From assembly GCA_002352485.1 (NCBI GenBank), contig DEIM01000163.1:1-6179 (forward strand): a stretch of DNA of 6,179 nucleotides, in the 5' to 3' direction. The translations under genes were made by a program, and so were the position numbers. Under the pieces are notes generated by a model that saw nothing but the letters and a program-made list of their open reading frames with translations, was not told the DNA's origin and did not search any database. Origin of the DNA: Candidatus Dadabacteria bacterium UBA2774 (GTDB lineage Bacteria > Desulfobacterota_D > UBA1144 > Nemesobacterales > UBA2774). This document shows positions 5,137 to 6,179 of the stretch, one piece after another (within the stretch, counting starts at the first letter, position 1; each line of letters opens with the position of its first letter).

Positions 5137-6179
5137 CTCCGAGCCTCCGCATTCAATATTGGGAGCTTAATCAATACCGTAGTGCCGCTATCAACTTTAC
5201 TGCTTATGCTGATTTCTCCCCCGTGATCAATAATAACCCTTTTCGCCACCGAAAGACCAAGACCGGTTCCCTTACCGGCAGGCTTAGTGGTATAAAAAGG
5301 CTCAAACACATGTGGTATTGTCTCCTGAGCAATTCCATGCCCCTTATCGCTAATCTTAACCTCAGCAGTCTCCGCATCATAGTCACCGACAGCACTGACA
5401 GAGATGACACCACCTCCGGGCATTGCATCAACAGCATTCATCAGAGTGTCCGAGAAAACAAGGTGCATTAGGTTACTGTCAGCAAGCACGCTCAGATCTT
5501 CCAAAGCATCCAGTTCGACGCTAATTTTGTTCTTTTTAAGAAGTGGTCTGATTATCTCAATTGATTCACTTAGAAGCTCATATAAACTCTCTGGGTGTTT
5601 CTCGCTCCCGGGCTTACTGACAAATTTAAGCAGACGCTGTATAACTTTCTGCCCGTATAAAATCTGCTTTTCAATCGAGTCAAGTTTCTTAGCGACATCC
5701 TCGCAGTCCGGGATATTCGGCACATCCTCCTTTAGCATCTGAACCCTAAGCAGCATAGAGGCAAGCGGAGTACCCATGTGGTGAGCAAACCCCTCAGACA
5801 TTTTTCCGATAATCTGAGATTTCTCAAGGTCGATTATCCTTTGTCTAATCATTAGTCTTTCGGTGATATCCCTGATTGTTATTATAAATTTCCCGACTTC
5901 ACTCGTTGTATAAACGAGACTGGCGCTGACAGATATCCTCTTTCCACCATTACCGATTACTTCGGTTTCGATATCAGTTATCTTGTCTCCTTCCCTGGCC
6001 CTCTTGAGTGTTTTTGAGAAACCGTCTCTGTTTTCAGGCGTGATAATGTCCCATATCTCCTGTATCTTTCCCTCACCCTTGGATAAAAGCTTATTTGCCT
6101 GTCTATTACAAATCTCAATAATACCTTCATGATCGAATACAATTATCGCATCTGCCGTATTGTCCATTATCTCATGGAG
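5133..6179 (-). CDS. PAS-domain sensor histidine kinase, 5' end outside window
   Basis: Partner kinase of the sigma-54 regulator. The frame stays open to the right edge, and the residues LHEI before the first in-window ATG (6167) continue the first PAS helix, so the true start lies upstream. Numbering from that Met: PAS domain to about 104 (DNTADAIIVFDHEG near the start, FIITIRDITER at 94-104); a dimerisation/phospho-acceptor domain with EGFAHHMGTPL (125-135), likely phospho-His129; and an ATPase domain with N box MNAVDAM (243-249), G1 DKGHGI (274-279), F box VFEPFYTTK (287-295) and G2 GKGTGLGLS (298-306). No membrane segment is visible in the 348 residues present, so signal sensing may be cytoplasmic by PAS or lie in the missing N-terminus. 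The residue after the phospho-His is His rather than the usual Glu/Asp. The stop TGA overlaps the regulator's TTG start. The PAS ligand or cofactor cannot be read from sequence. Confidence 0.95.
   Translation of the reverse strand, partial: LHEIMDNTADAIIVFDHEGIIEICNRQANKLLSKGEGKIQEIWDIITPENRDGFSKTLKRAREGDKITDIETEVIGNGGKRISVSASLVYTTSEVGKFIITIRDITERLMIRQRIIDLEKSQIIGKMSEGFAHHMGTPLASMLLRVQMLKEDVPNIPDCEDVAKKLDSIEKQILYGQKVIQRLLKFVSKPGSEKHPESLYELLSESIEIIRPLLKKNKISVELDALEDLSVLADSNLMHLVFSDTLMNAVDAMPGGGVISVSAVGDYDAETAEVKISDKGHGIAQETIPHVFEPFYTTKPAGKGTGLGLSVAKRVIIDHGGEISISSKVDSGTTVLIKLPILNAEARS
5144..5148 (-). promoter_or_regulatory. Ribosome binding site inside the kinase gene, supporting the TTG start
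   Basis: GGAGG on the minus strand lies 7 nt before the TTG at 5136-5134, within the last codons of the histidine kinase. With the two-base overlap of stop and start (TTGA) it supports coupled translation of kinase and regulator, and TTG over any later Met as the start. Confidence 0.8.

Noticed and set aside
6165..6167. ATG at 6167 as the kinase start
   Set aside because: The frame remains open to the window edge and the preceding residues fit the PAS helix; the true start probably lies outside.

Overview
The window reads as a Gram-negative, sigma-54-using bacterium capable of respiratory N2O reduction. It encodes a nitrous oxide reductase of the Sec-exported (clade II / atypical) type, a periplasmic c-type cytochrome, an outer-membrane beta-barrel protein and an NtrC-family two-component system. 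Base composition is mid-range with no strong skew. A deltaproteobacterium-like or candidate-phylum lineage would fit, but the sequence alone does not fix the taxon. No mobile elements, tRNA, rRNA or CRISPR were seen.

All five genes lie on the minus strand, so transcription runs right to left. (1) 6179-5133: PAS-domain histidine kinase, with its 5' end outside the window. (2) 5136-3781: sigma-54 activator response regulator, overlapping the kinase stop by two bases and starting with TTG. (3) 3780-3512: non-coding, with a -24/-12 promoter and candidate activator site for the next gene. (4) 3511-2663: coiled-coil plus beta-barrel outer-membrane protein, followed by a strong terminator at 2616-2581. 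(5) 2580-2339: non-coding, with a second -24/-12 promoter and a perfect 10-bp inverted repeat upstream of it. (6) 2338-1952: monoheme cytochrome c. (7) 1922 to the left edge: nosZ, with its C-terminal copper-A end cut off by the window.

The main result is a probable self-contained regulatory unit. The kinase/regulator pair encodes an enhancer-binding protein with an intact GAFTGA loop. Both downstream transcription units carry textbook sigma-54 promoters (GG-N10-GC) at almost the same distance from their start codons. The two upstream regions also share short motifs (TGTACG next to ACATCTGACA, and TGTCTTAA) that could be the regulator's binding sites. The inference is that a signal sensed by the PAS kinase activates N2O reductase, its likely electron donor and an outer-membrane protein together. 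This differs from the FNR/NNR-type control usually described for denitrification genes. The regulator-target link is inferred and not proven by sequence.
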